64,000 nt of DNA, taken from positions 1-64,000 of the IMG/VR virus record IMGVR_UViG_3300027759_003534; one strand, written 5' to 3'. How positions within the stretch are numbered: the first letter of the stretch is position 1; each line of letters begins with the position of its first letter. Both the position numbers and the translations under genes were made by a program. Positions 8,052 to 15,372 of the stretch are shown here, piece after piece. Origin of the DNA: a virus. Under the pieces are notes generated by a model. It was not told the DNA's origin and searched no databases. It saw only the letters and a list, made by a program, of their open reading frames with translations.

Positions 8052-9206
8052 TTAATTTCCTTCTTTAAGTTTGTATAATTCTGTAAAAATCTTACTACTA
8101 TCTACTCCACGTCTCTGATCCATTGCGGCTAATTTTTCAAAAGATCCTAGCAAGTTTTGTGTAATTGGTTGCTCTATATAGTGTAACATGTTTTTGTAAC
8201 TATCTTCAAGTAGATATCCAGGTTGCTCATTGATTTTTGATGTTAATCTTGTCTTTAACGATTTTAACACATTTTTTGGTAAATGTCTAATGTTTAGGTA
8301 ATCTGGGGTCAGCAACGCCCCAATTACAAAACTGTTATTATGAAATCCTAATCCTTTAAGATAATCTACACATCCAAATACTGTATCATAATTTAGTAAA
8401 AACCATAACATATTAAAACTTATCTTGTGGTTTAATTTTCTGATTGTGTTTAAATTATCCAAAAAATCAACCCACCGACCACCAAATCGAATATATTCAA
8501 ATTCTTCTTCTACGGTTTCTACGCTTACTGTCCAATGAACATTTTTAAAACCACAAACAGCATCAAACACACCATTATCAACTTTACTAAGATTAGTGTT
8601 TATCCGTAAATTAACTTCTGGGTTTAATTTTTGAAGTAATTCTAAATTTTCTTTCATTAGCAAAGGCTCACCGCCTGCTAGATAAACATGTTTTAATTGT
8701 TTTGCATTTTTGTAAATATATTGTTGAAAGTCAGCTTGTTGTTTTTCAGATGGAGTTTCTATTTTAATATTTAATTCATTGGCCCATTTGCTACTAAACT
8801 CAGGGCTGCAATATACACAAGCAAGATTGCATAAGTTAGTCCAGCGTACATCAATGGTTTGAAGATCAAAGTTATTAACTCGATATGTATCAAGTGGCGT
8901 TTTTTTAAATTCTCGTATATAAAAAATTCTATCACTGATAATGTCAAATCCTTTTTTACCATGCTCTAACTCATAACAAGTATGACACCCGGCAGCCGGA
9001 GCATTATCTGTGATATTTGTTTGTTTGGTTACATTTTTAGGTCCAAGTAATATTTTTTCAATGGGAGTGTCTTTGATGTTGCCTAGTAGGCCAGTTTTCT
9101 CATCACTGCGAATACAATTTTTAACTTTTCCATCAAGGTTATACATTAGTCCTGTCCACGGCATGGGACAGAAATGTTGATTTGTTAACACATCTTTAGG
9201 TGTCAT
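8052..9206 (-). CDS. Radical SAM protein (twitch type)
   Basis: The protein has 384 aa. The N-terminus has FCPMPWTGL and KVKNCIRSDEKTGLLG, then AAGCHTCYELE: the Cys-PW-...-Cys pattern that precedes the core in phage twitch-domain radical SAM proteins. The radical core is CNLACVYC (Cys 126, 130, 133) with GGEPLL about 50 residues later. The stop lies 2 nt before the uvsX start, so it shares the transcript. Its domain order matches that of the gene at 17914 closely. The substrate is unknown; an N-terminal Cys cluster is often an auxiliary iron-sulphur site. Confidence 0.88.
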   Translation of the reverse strand: MTPKDVLTNQHFCPMPWTGLMYNLDGKVKNCIRSDEKTGLLGNIKDTPIEKILLGPKNVTKQTNITDNAPAAGCHTCYELEHGKKGFDIISDRIFYIREFKKTPLDTYRVNNFDLQTIDVRWTNLCNLACVYCSPEFSSKWANELNIKIETPSEKQQADFQQYIYKNAKQLKHVYLAGGEPLLMKENLELLQKLNPEVNLRINTNLSKVDNGVFDAVCGFKNVHWTVSVETVEEEFEYIRFGGRWVDFLDNLNTIRKLNHKISFNMLWFLLNYDTVFGCVDYLKGLGFHNNSFVIGALLTPDYLNIRHLPKNVLKSLKTRLTSKINEQPGYLLEDSYKNMLHYIEQPITQNLLGSFEKLAAMDQRRGVDSSKIFTELYKLKEGN

Positions 9207-9748
9207 TTATTTGCTGGTCCTAATGATATGTCTGGGATTGATAAATTATTATTTTTAGCCATGTCAAACAAATTTAATAGCGTCCGTGCCCAGTTATTAA
9301 CATCTGCAGCGGGCGGAACAGTTTTATCTAGGCTAGTGGCTATATTGCCAGGACGAACTATGGTAATTTTTACTCCAAGTCTACGATTACGTATCTGACA
9401 AACTGCTTCTTCTAATGCAATTTTTTGCACACGATAATGGTCCATATCTAATCCAGAAAGAACAGATACTGGATCTTGAGTCATCATAGTGCTAATTACA
9501 ATGATATGTTTTTTTGTTCCTTGCCATCGTTCAGCCATTTCAAATAATAGTTCAGTCTGTGCATATCCAGCCTGAGCATTGTTAACAAACATATCACAAG
9601 GGTCAATTTGATCACAAATTTTAGGTATGTTGCGTATATTATTACCGTTACGTTTGCTTAATCCTACAATTTCGTGACCGTCAAGTATGTATTCCTTGGC
9701 AAGAGCTTGTCCAATTCCAGCAGTGTGTCCTGTAATTGCTATTTTCAA
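9203..9748 (-). CDS. Short-chain dehydrogenase/reductase (SDR)
   Basis: The protein has 181 aa. The N-terminal TGHTAGIG is the TGxxxGIG nucleotide-binding motif. MFVNNAQAG is the NNAG-type motif, ISTMMT supplies the catalytic Ser and YRVQK is the YxxxK pair. All catalytic elements of a classical SDR are present although the protein is about 60 residues shorter than usual. The start is a TTG that overlaps the upstream stop (TTGA); no ATG lies near the motif. It should use NAD(P)H on an unknown carbonyl or alcohol. Its place between two radical SAM genes suggests a shared pathway. Confidence 0.8.
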   Translation of the reverse strand: MKIAITGHTAGIGQALAKEYILDGHEIVGLSKRNGNNIRNIPKICDQIDPCDMFVNNAQAGYAQTELLFEMAERWQGTKKHIIVISTMMTQDPVSVLSGLDMDHYRVQKIALEEAVCQIRNRRLGVKITIVRPGNIATSLDKTVPPAADVNNWARTLLNLFDMAKNNNLSIPDISLGPANK

Positions 9749-10620
9749 TTTATACCTCTTAGTTGTTTTTGCTTGCGTATGTATGCATCTCTAGAAACAT
9801 TGTCAGTATTATCAACTGACAATTCGAATGGCAATTTAAGATAAGCATAGCTATGGTCAATTCCGTGTTCCTGGGCAAATGCCTGTACATTGGGCAAGTC
9901 ATCAACATTTAATATGCTAACTGTAGTCCATAAATTTAATTTAACAGGCATGGTTTTATATTGCATTAAGTTAAGATAGAACGTTTCCCAAAGAATGGGC
10001 CACCTCATAAACTCATGTACTGGGCCAATACCGTCGCAACTTACAGTAACAGTAACTTCTATCCCATTGGCCGCAATATCTATTAACTCTTCCAATACTA
10101 CATTACAATTTGTGTTAAGCCTAAGTGTGCGTAGGTTTGGCGGCAAGTTTGCTAGTATTTTTTTATAATTTTTACTGTAACTAGGTTCGCCGCCATTGAT
10201 ATCTAAATGTACAATACGCTCTTGCGGTAAATCCCAAAAGCGATTACTATTATCTACTATAGGAAAAGTTTTACCGGTAAGAGAACCAATGCGTGTACTA
10301 CATTCTGGATTACAAGTTTGACAAGCAGCATTACAAATATTATCTAGCACACCGCCTACTTGTAGGTAATCTTGTTGAGTAGTTTGATTGTCTAACTGCA
10401 TGGCATACATACGTATGCTATTAGGCTCAGTTTCTTGACATCTTACACATTCACTAGGCCATTTGTTTGATAGCATTGTTGCTTTGATTTTTGACAGCCA
10501 CTCACTTGATTCCATATGTTCTAGTGATTCAAACTGTGGAGGTAGCACCATGTGACCACAGCGACTTACTGTGCCGTTAGGATTAAAACGCACAAAGTGG
10601 TCTAACCTAGGACAATGCAT
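9745..10620 (-). CDS. Radical SAM protein (twitch type)
   Basis: The protein has 291 aa. The core motif CNAACQTC holds Cys 96, 100 and 103, and GGEPSYSK follows. N-terminal cysteines at 3, 21, 58 and 61 (MHCPRLDHFVRF, SRCGHM, SECVRCQE) make an auxiliary cluster likely. It is the shortest of the four family members and ends soon after the barrel. The stop overlaps the TTG start of the SDR, and the ATG lies 14 nt inside the end of the sulfotransferase-like gene. Function beyond radical generation cannot be read. Confidence 0.85.
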   Translation of the reverse strand: MHCPRLDHFVRFNPNGTVSRCGHMVLPPQFESLEHMESSEWLSKIKATMLSNKWPSECVRCQETEPNSIRMYAMQLDNQTTQQDYLQVGGVLDNICNAACQTCNPECSTRIGSLTGKTFPIVDNSNRFWDLPQERIVHLDINGGEPSYSKNYKKILANLPPNLRTLRLNTNCNVVLEELIDIAANGIEVTVTVSCDGIGPVHEFMRWPILWETFYLNLMQYKTMPVKLNLWTTVSILNVDDLPNVQAFAQEHGIDHSYAYLKLPFELSVDNTDNVSRDAYIRKQKQLRGIN

Positions 10621-11266
10621 AAGTTGGATTTAATATTCGTTGACTACGCCCAATTACCCAATCGTATGCCGCAACATCTTGCGTGTGAATATGTTGAATT
10701 AATTGATTAAATTGCATGGATTGCCCTATACAATTTACTAAAAGTTGATCTATGCGATGATACATTTCGTTATTTGGCATATTGTTTATTTGAGCAATCA
10801 ATTGTTCTGACGCTGGCAATACACTGCCTGGCTTACGATGAATTTCTGTCAGGTCTATTAGTTGATCCATACCCAAAAAATTTAATTTAGTATCTTGGTG
10901 TAGATATCTTGCTAAATTTATCAACCACAAAAATTGTGGTGCATAATGACGATTTAAAAAAAGATAATTTTGAGCAAACCATAATACCGTTTTGCTATCA
11001 AGCTCGGGGTGGTCTCTTGACATCATTTGAACATAGGTATTAATTCCAGATATTAATCGTTGATGTGGTTCACGTAAAATTATATCAATTGCGTTAATTT
11101 TTTTTATTTGCTCATTAATTAAAATTTGACATTTGTATTTTTCAGCATGGTGGTATAAACTAGACCGACCATTTTTAAAAATAGGATACACATACCGCTG
11201 TGAGGGTGTAACTTCAATAACCTCACAGCGATCTGGAAATATAATGCAATCTAAATGCGATAACAT
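10607..11266 (-). CDS. Sulfotransferase-like protein
   Basis: The protein has 219 aa. Two signatures suggest the PAPS-dependent sulfotransferase fold: YPIFKNGRSSLYHHA near residue 28 (a P-loop-like 5'-phosphosulfate-binding loop, usually 'PK.G.TSL') and IILREPHQRLISGINTYV near residue 63 (the 3'-phosphate-binding 'R.P..R..S' motif). Spacing and order fit. Lys in the loop is followed by NGRSS rather than the usual GxxT, so activity is uncertain. It starts 3 nt after the gp32 stop and overlaps the next radical SAM gene by 14 nt, so it is part of the gp32 transcript. It may sulfate a glycan or small molecule. Confidence 0.5.
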   Translation of the reverse strand: MLSHLDCIIFPDRCEVIEVTPSQRYVYPIFKNGRSSLYHHAEKYKCQILINEQIKKINAIDIILREPHQRLISGINTYVQMMSRDHPELDSKTVLWFAQNYLFLNRHYAPQFLWLINLARYLHQDTKLNFLGMDQLIDLTEIHRKPGSVLPASEQLIAQINNMPNNEMYHRIDQLLVNCIGQSMQFNQLIQHIHTQDVAAYDWVIGRSQRILNPTYALS

Positions 11267-11269
11267 TAC

Positions 11270-12253
11270 TCAGGCCTTTTGACGTGCCCTAATCATTGCC
11301 AAGATGTCTTGTGCTTTGTCTGTAGAAGGTTTAGCTTCTACAGGAGCCGTTGCTACTGCTGGCTCTTCATCATCAAAGTCACTCGATGCCGATGGTGCTG
11401 GTGTACTTGCTACCTGTGGTGCTGGTGTACTTGCCACTGTTGGAGCACTTGAACCTGCTGGTGCTGACACTCCTGCTGGGCGGAAATACTGACCCCAACG
11501 TTCTGTGTCATAGCTTTGACCGTCAACACTTGCTTCAAACATTTCTTTGATTACTCGAACTTCTGCTTCGGTGGGTTTCTTAGGCAAGAATGTTGAGAGA
11601 TCAAATAAACCATGTTCAGCAATGGCCGCTTGTTCAGCTTCTGTAAGTGCTGTTTCTTTACGTGACCATTTACTTCCAGAGTAGTCAGCAAATCCACCTT
11701 TGCTTGCTTTACTAATACGGAAATCCAAGCCACGCATCAAGTCTGTTGGCAATTCTTCCAACTCTGGGTCCATCAATGCTGATTTAATAGTAGTAAAGAT
11801 TTGAGGACCAATGATGAATCTACGGATTGGGTTTGCCGGAGCTTTGTCGTCAGCAATTGGATTCTCACGAACAAAGCCTTGGAAAATGTAACTGCGTTTT
11901 TTCCAATATTTACGACCCATTTCTTCTAGACTCTTGTCTTTGAACCAAGTGCGAACTTCTGTAAGCACTGGACAAGTTTCTTGCCACATTTCCATACACG
12001 GAATCTGGACATAAACTTGTTTGGATTCCATCTCGCCTTTGATTCCATTGAATGGGAGGCGCAACATGGCACGCTCTTGCCAAAAGAATGTATTCTTTGT
12101 ATTGCCATCAGGTAAAAAACGAACCGTGCATGATTCACCTTCTTGAATATTCCAATGAGGATATATTGAGTTGTCTCCACCTGTGGATTGACCGCCGCCT
12201 TGTTTATTCTCGCTGGCAGCGAGTCTTGCTCTAATTTCCGATAAGCTAGCCAT
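11270..12253 (-). CDS. 32: gp32-like single-stranded DNA-binding protein
   Basis: The protein has 327 aa (T4 gp32 has 301). The N-terminal basic stretch MASLSEIRARLAASENKQGG is the cooperativity domain. An OB-type core follows with FWQERAMLRLPFNGIKG and a VQIPCMEMWQETCPVL segment that supplies part of the gp32 zinc site. The C-terminal part is a Pro/Ala/Ser-rich linker with an acidic DFDDEEPA stretch, as in gp32 proteins where the acidic tail contacts partners. It ends in a short helix. It coats ssDNA for replication and recombination. The leader holds a set of repeated GGCAAC boxes (minus strand) that could be an autogenous operator. A homing endonuclease gene lies directly upstream. Confidence 0.85.
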   Translation of the reverse strand: MASLSEIRARLAASENKQGGGQSTGGDNSIYPHWNIQEGESCTVRFLPDGNTKNTFFWQERAMLRLPFNGIKGEMESKQVYVQIPCMEMWQETCPVLTEVRTWFKDKSLEEMGRKYWKKRSYIFQGFVRENPIADDKAPANPIRRFIIGPQIFTTIKSALMDPELEELPTDLMRGLDFRISKASKGGFADYSGSKWSRKETALTEAEQAAIAEHGLFDLSTFLPKKPTEAEVRVIKEMFEASVDGQSYDTERWGQYFRPAGVSAPAGSSAPTVASTPAPQVASTPAPSASSDFDDEEPAVATAPVEAKPSTDKAQDILAMIRARQKA

Positions 12254-12258
12254 TTTAT

Positions 12259-12311
12259 GTTGCCTTTCTAAGTTGATTAAAATGTTGATTTAAGTTGCCT
12301 TAAATGTTGCC
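12259..12311 (-). promoter_or_regulatory. Repeated GGCAAC boxes in the gp32 leader
   Basis: On the plus strand GTTGCC occurs at 12259, 12294 and 12306, with near copies GTTGAT at 12272 and 12284. In the transcript these give AAGGCAACAT repeats spaced 10-13 nt, the last one serving as the ribosome-binding region of gp32. T4 gp32 represses its own translation by binding its leader, so an operator role is plausible. Two more boxes lie upstream of the neighbouring endonuclease gene (13063, 13081). Confidence 0.4.
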
Positions 12312-13055
12312 TTACGACTTATTATACACTATGTCGTCAGTGTTTACTACTAAACTGGTTAAATTGCTTTTACAATTATCATCATGATATCTTTTATAAT
12401 TATTTGCTCCAATCATTTTTTCACAATGTGGACATTTAATTTTTTTAAACCTTGTATGTTGCCAACGCAATCGCATACGTGTTGCTTGCTCTGCTTTGCG
12501 ATCATCTGTCCAATTTTCTTTACTGGTGACGCTTATCCTTGCCCGCTCTTCTGGTCGTTTCATTGGGTGATTTTCTCCTAATGCTAATTGACCTTGTCTA
12601 ATCTTTTCCTGGACTTCTGGGCGACTTGCTGGATTATCAGTTCGCATCCTTTCTTGTCGTTTCTCTAATGCACCAGGTTGTGTATGGATATAATTATTTT
12701 TGCCACCTAATGCTCTTTTAGCTTTTTCTGGATCAATTCGAGCCCAATGTTGATCACCTTTTTGCAAGTAAGGTGCCATACTGTAATGTGTGTTTAACCA
12801 CCGATCAGTGCCAACAACGTTTATCCGTTTTAATACACGATGTTCCCAAAGTCTTGCTGACAATTCATTATTAAACACTTTTCTAATTTGTTTAACCGTA
12901 GGTTCACCATGTTTGATAACAAATTCTTTTACTTTTTTGGAAGATGTAAAATATGTAACCCAAAAATCACTAGGATTGCATTTTTTAGAATAACGGACGC
13001 CGTAATAATAAGTGTTTAACTTGGGCCATCCAATAAGATATGTATATGGTTGCAT
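12312..13055 (-). CDS. Homing endonuclease (NUMOD-containing, GIY-YIG-related N-terminus)
   Basis: The protein has 247 aa. The N-terminus (YTYLIGWPKLNTYYYGVRYS) resembles a diverged GIY-YIG strand pair followed by an Arg. A central region with NPASRPEVQEKIRQG and GENHPMKRPEERARIS is a pair of NUMOD3-like DNA-binding repeats. The C-terminus has a zinc-knuckle-like CPHC...KRYH....C motif, also found at the end of the endonuclease at 19035. The gene sits alone between gp32 and the 728-aa protein, has its own late-type promoters and an upstream hairpin, and shares AGGCAAC ribosome-binding boxes with gp32. It probably invades the gp32 region of related phages. Confidence 0.65.
   Translation of the reverse strand: MQPYTYLIGWPKLNTYYYGVRYSKKCNPSDFWVTYFTSSKKVKEFVIKHGEPTVKQIRKVFNNELSARLWEHRVLKRINVVGTDRWLNTHYSMAPYLQKGDQHWARIDPEKAKRALGGKNNYIHTQPGALEKRQERMRTDNPASRPEVQEKIRQGQLALGENHPMKRPEERARISVTSKENWTDDRKAEQATRMRLRWQHTRFKKIKCPHCEKMIGANNYKRYHDDNCKSNLTSLVVNTDDIVYNKS
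12321..12326 (-). promoter_or_regulatory. Possible -10 element (TATAAT) for gp32
   Basis: A perfect TATAAT on the minus strand lies in the last codons of the endonuclease gene and would give gp32 a leader of about 61 nt. The -35 region at 17-bp spacing is weak (TAGTAA). Confidence 0.35.
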
Positions 13056-13090
13056 TTAATAAGTTGCCTGTTTACTGCTGGTTGCCTGTG

Positions 13091-13116
13091 TAGAGTATGC
13101 ATTATTACATACTCTA
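13091..13116 (-). other. Inverted repeat (9-bp stem, 8-nt loop) in the endonuclease leader
   Basis: TAGAGTATG (13091-13099) and CATACTCTA (13108-13116) are perfectly complementary. It lies 36 nt upstream of the endonuclease ATG and downstream of two late-type promoter motifs, so it would be in the 5' leader. No T-run follows, so it is not a terminator. Confidence 0.6.
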
Positions 13117-13117
13117 C

Positions 13118-13141
13118 TATTTATTACAAGTACTATTTATG
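13118..13141 (-). promoter_or_regulatory. Two late-type promoter motifs for the homing endonuclease
   Basis: On the minus strand CATAAATA (13141-13134) and AATAAATA (13125-13118) lie 16 bp apart, each one base off TATAAATA. T4 homing endonuclease genes are often under late promoters too. Confidence 0.5.
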
Positions 13142-13164
13142 ACACGGTTGTTCAGATTGTAGAA

Positions 13165-15351
13165 TTACTTGTTCAATCCAGACAATTCTTTGAGCCGATC
13201 CAAAAAGCTCAAGTCTTTGGCCACTGGTTTCATTTTGCCTGAATGTCCATATTGTCCTGCTAGTGGACTAGCATCATCGGATCCCCAGCACTCTTCTACA
13301 CCATGCACTGGGCATGATTCGCCAGATTCGGTCATATTGCAAGTGGCATCATCAAACAAGTCAGCATCACTTTCGTTGGTTTCTTCTTTCTCTTTGCCGC
13401 CTAGTTTATCACCAATCATTTGACCAGCTGTTCCACCTAATGCTCCGCCTACTGCAGCACCAATTGGGCCGCCTACTGCTCCTAACGCACCGCCGGCCAA
13501 TGTTCCGACTGTGCCTCCGGCTAACTGACCTTTCCAACCTTCATCAGTTTCTTCGGCTTCGTCTGTTATGTTGTCGCCGGCTATAGCACCAAGTAGTCCT
13601 CCACCAATCGCGCCTGGTAATCCAAACAACGAGCCTCCTAATGCGGCACCACCAACGCCGCCGGCAAGGCCGCCAATAATACCTTCGTCGGTTTCTTCTG
13701 GAGCCATACCAGCTAGCTCACGCATTCTACTCTTTTCTTCAGCATAGTCACCGTGTTCAACGCTTTCGCGTTCCATGCCATAATCTTCGTCTGGGTTACC
13801 GCCCACAATGCCGCCACCTGACAAGTGACTTTCTAAATTTTTTGCTACCCACTCCATTGGATCGCCATCACGTGCCTTTTGTGTGCCGTAAGGAATCTCA
13901 CCAGCATCGTTCCAATAGTCAAACAGGGCATGATATAAGTCATCATCCAGATCACCTGCTTGTTCAAACTTCTTGACTTCGTGTTTGAAACGATTTAGGA
14001 TATGATCAATGGTTTCGCCTGTGGCATCCATTAGACGGCTTTCGTTCATGGGCTCAAGGTCAGCAGGGTTAGTTGCTTCTGGAGGATTCATTTCAGCTGT
14101 AGGATCAATGTTCAATTGTTCAATAACTTTACGCACATCTGGATCGTTGCTTAACATCTGCATGCGATCAAAGATGACTTGGCGAGCATCGGCATTGGCA
14201 TCGCGCTCGGCCAACTCTTCTAATCGATCAAACAATTCGTCGTCGCCTAGGAGATCATACAATTGTTCTGTGACATTAGTAGCGTCAGCGCCCACTGGCA
14301 AGTCTGTGCTCATGAGTTCAAGCAATTCTGCTTGTTTTTCTGGAGTGTCTGGCAACTGCCATGTTCCTTCTACCAGGCGCTCGGCCCAGGCTTCAAATAT
14401 GTTGGCTTCTTTCATTGCTGTTCCTTGTTGTTGTATTTTTGCCAGCAGGGGAAGTGCTGACTCAATTCTTGTGTCAATGCTTTGCTTGACAAAAAGATTT
14501 TTTAAACTTTCAATCACCACATCCTGCTCACTGATATTTGCAGGTTGCCATGATTCAAAATATTTTGTATATCCAGTACGAGTTCCAAGGCCTTTAAGAC
14601 TGCGTTGTAGATTTGATTGATACTGTTGTACCTGTTCTACTAGCTGTGCTGTGTCGCCTTCAAAAATTTGCCCTGTGTTGGCTCTACGGAAACGGCTTAG
14701 TACTGCTAATTCTGTGACCATTTCTGCAATGTGATTGCCACGTGGATCATAAGGGCGGCCACCTTGGCGTACATGCTCTAACATGGCACGGCCAGCAGTC
14801 AAGCTGGTAAATGGTAACTTGTAACGTTCACTATCAGCAGTTTCAATAAACAAACTTTCAATGTGACGGAAACGTGCATCACCTTCGCCAATGGTTTTCT
14901 TGTGGCGGATCATGAGTCTAGCTTCAGTTGCGGCGCCATTCCAACTGGTGGTACGGTTGCCTGTCCAGGATTCAAACAGGCCTTCTTTAATAGCAGCTTG
15001 ACCTTGCATGCTGTAACGCAGACGATTCAAGTTCTTGATGCCAAAACTCATAAAATTACGAGTGGCAAAATTCTTCAATTGTTCAAGGAAAGCAAACCAG
15101 TCATTTTTGTCATCACCTTCCATGCTGCGACCCACATTGTCGCTACAGTAAATTTCAAGGTCATTGTCATTGCCCAGCATGACGACTACTGTGCCATAAT
15201 CTTTGCCCGATCTAGCACGGAAATCAAAACTGAATATTTCAGCTTCTGCAGGGTCTGGTGCAGGACGGCCTGAACTGTCCAACATTTCTGGGTCAAAATC
15301 TCTGCTGATCAATAGATCAAATAGTTTGCGAGCGGGTGTAATATCTGCCAT
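13165..15351 (-). CDS. Large virion-like protein with two glycine-zipper segments, function unknown
   Basis: The protein has 728 aa and is not recognised with a family name. Residues 1 to about 330 are a mixed fold with Arg-rich segments (GIKNLNRLRYS, TEARLMIRHKK). Residues 330-540 are acidic and helical. Two hydrophobic glycine-zipper segments follow (near residues 560-592 and 605-650, with repeated GGxxG and GAxGG spacing), separated by an acidic ITDEAEETDEG linker. The C-terminus has a Cys-rich motif with CPVHGVEEC and ends FLDRLKELSGLNK, similar to MRELAG earlier. Glycine zippers insert in or across membranes, so an ejected internal virion protein is possible. A GATAAATA promoter just before the ATG would give a 2-nt leader. 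Confidence 0.7.
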   Translation of the reverse strand: MADITPARKLFDLLISRDFDPEMLDSSGRPAPDPAEAEIFSFDFRARSGKDYGTVVVMLGNDNDLEIYCSDNVGRSMEGDDKNDWFAFLEQLKNFATRNFMSFGIKNLNRLRYSMQGQAAIKEGLFESWTGNRTTSWNGAATEARLMIRHKKTIGEGDARFRHIESLFIETADSERYKLPFTSLTAGRAMLEHVRQGGRPYDPRGNHIAEMVTELAVLSRFRRANTGQIFEGDTAQLVEQVQQYQSNLQRSLKGLGTRTGYTKYFESWQPANISEQDVVIESLKNLFVKQSIDTRIESALPLLAKIQQQGTAMKEANIFEAWAERLVEGTWQLPDTPEKQAELLELMSTDLPVGADATNVTEQLYDLLGDDELFDRLEELAERDANADARQVIFDRMQMLSNDPDVRKVIEQLNIDPTAEMNPPEATNPADLEPMNESRLMDATGETIDHILNRFKHEVKKFEQAGDLDDDLYHALFDYWNDAGEIPYGTQKARDGDPMEWVAKNLESHLSGGGIVGGNPDEDYGMERESVEHGDYAEEKSRMRELAGMAPEETDEGIIGGLAGGVGGAALGGSLFGLPGAIGGGLLGAIAGDNITDEAEETDEGWKGQLAGGTVGTLAGGALGAVGGPIGAAVGGALGGTAGQMIGDKLGGKEKEETNESDADLFDDATCNMTESGESCPVHGVEECWGSDDASPLAGQYGHSGKMKPVAKDLSFLDRLKELSGLNK

Positions 15352-15358
15352 GGTCTAT

Positions 15359-15366
15359 TATTTATC
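15359..15366 (-). promoter_or_regulatory. Late-type promoter GATAAATA (near-leaderless)
   Basis: Read on the minus strand, this motif places the predicted transcription start at 15353, 2 nt before the ATG of the 728-aa protein. No Shine-Dalgarno lies between them. Confidence 0.5.
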
Positions 15367-15372
15367 GCATTA

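Noticed and set aside
5550-10620. Assignment of the radical SAM genes to a named pathway such as 7-deazaguanine (QueE) synthesis
   Set aside because: The CX3CX2C motifs and N-terminal Cys clusters are twitch-type, the proteins are longer than QueE, and no queC, queD or folE partner is present in the window.
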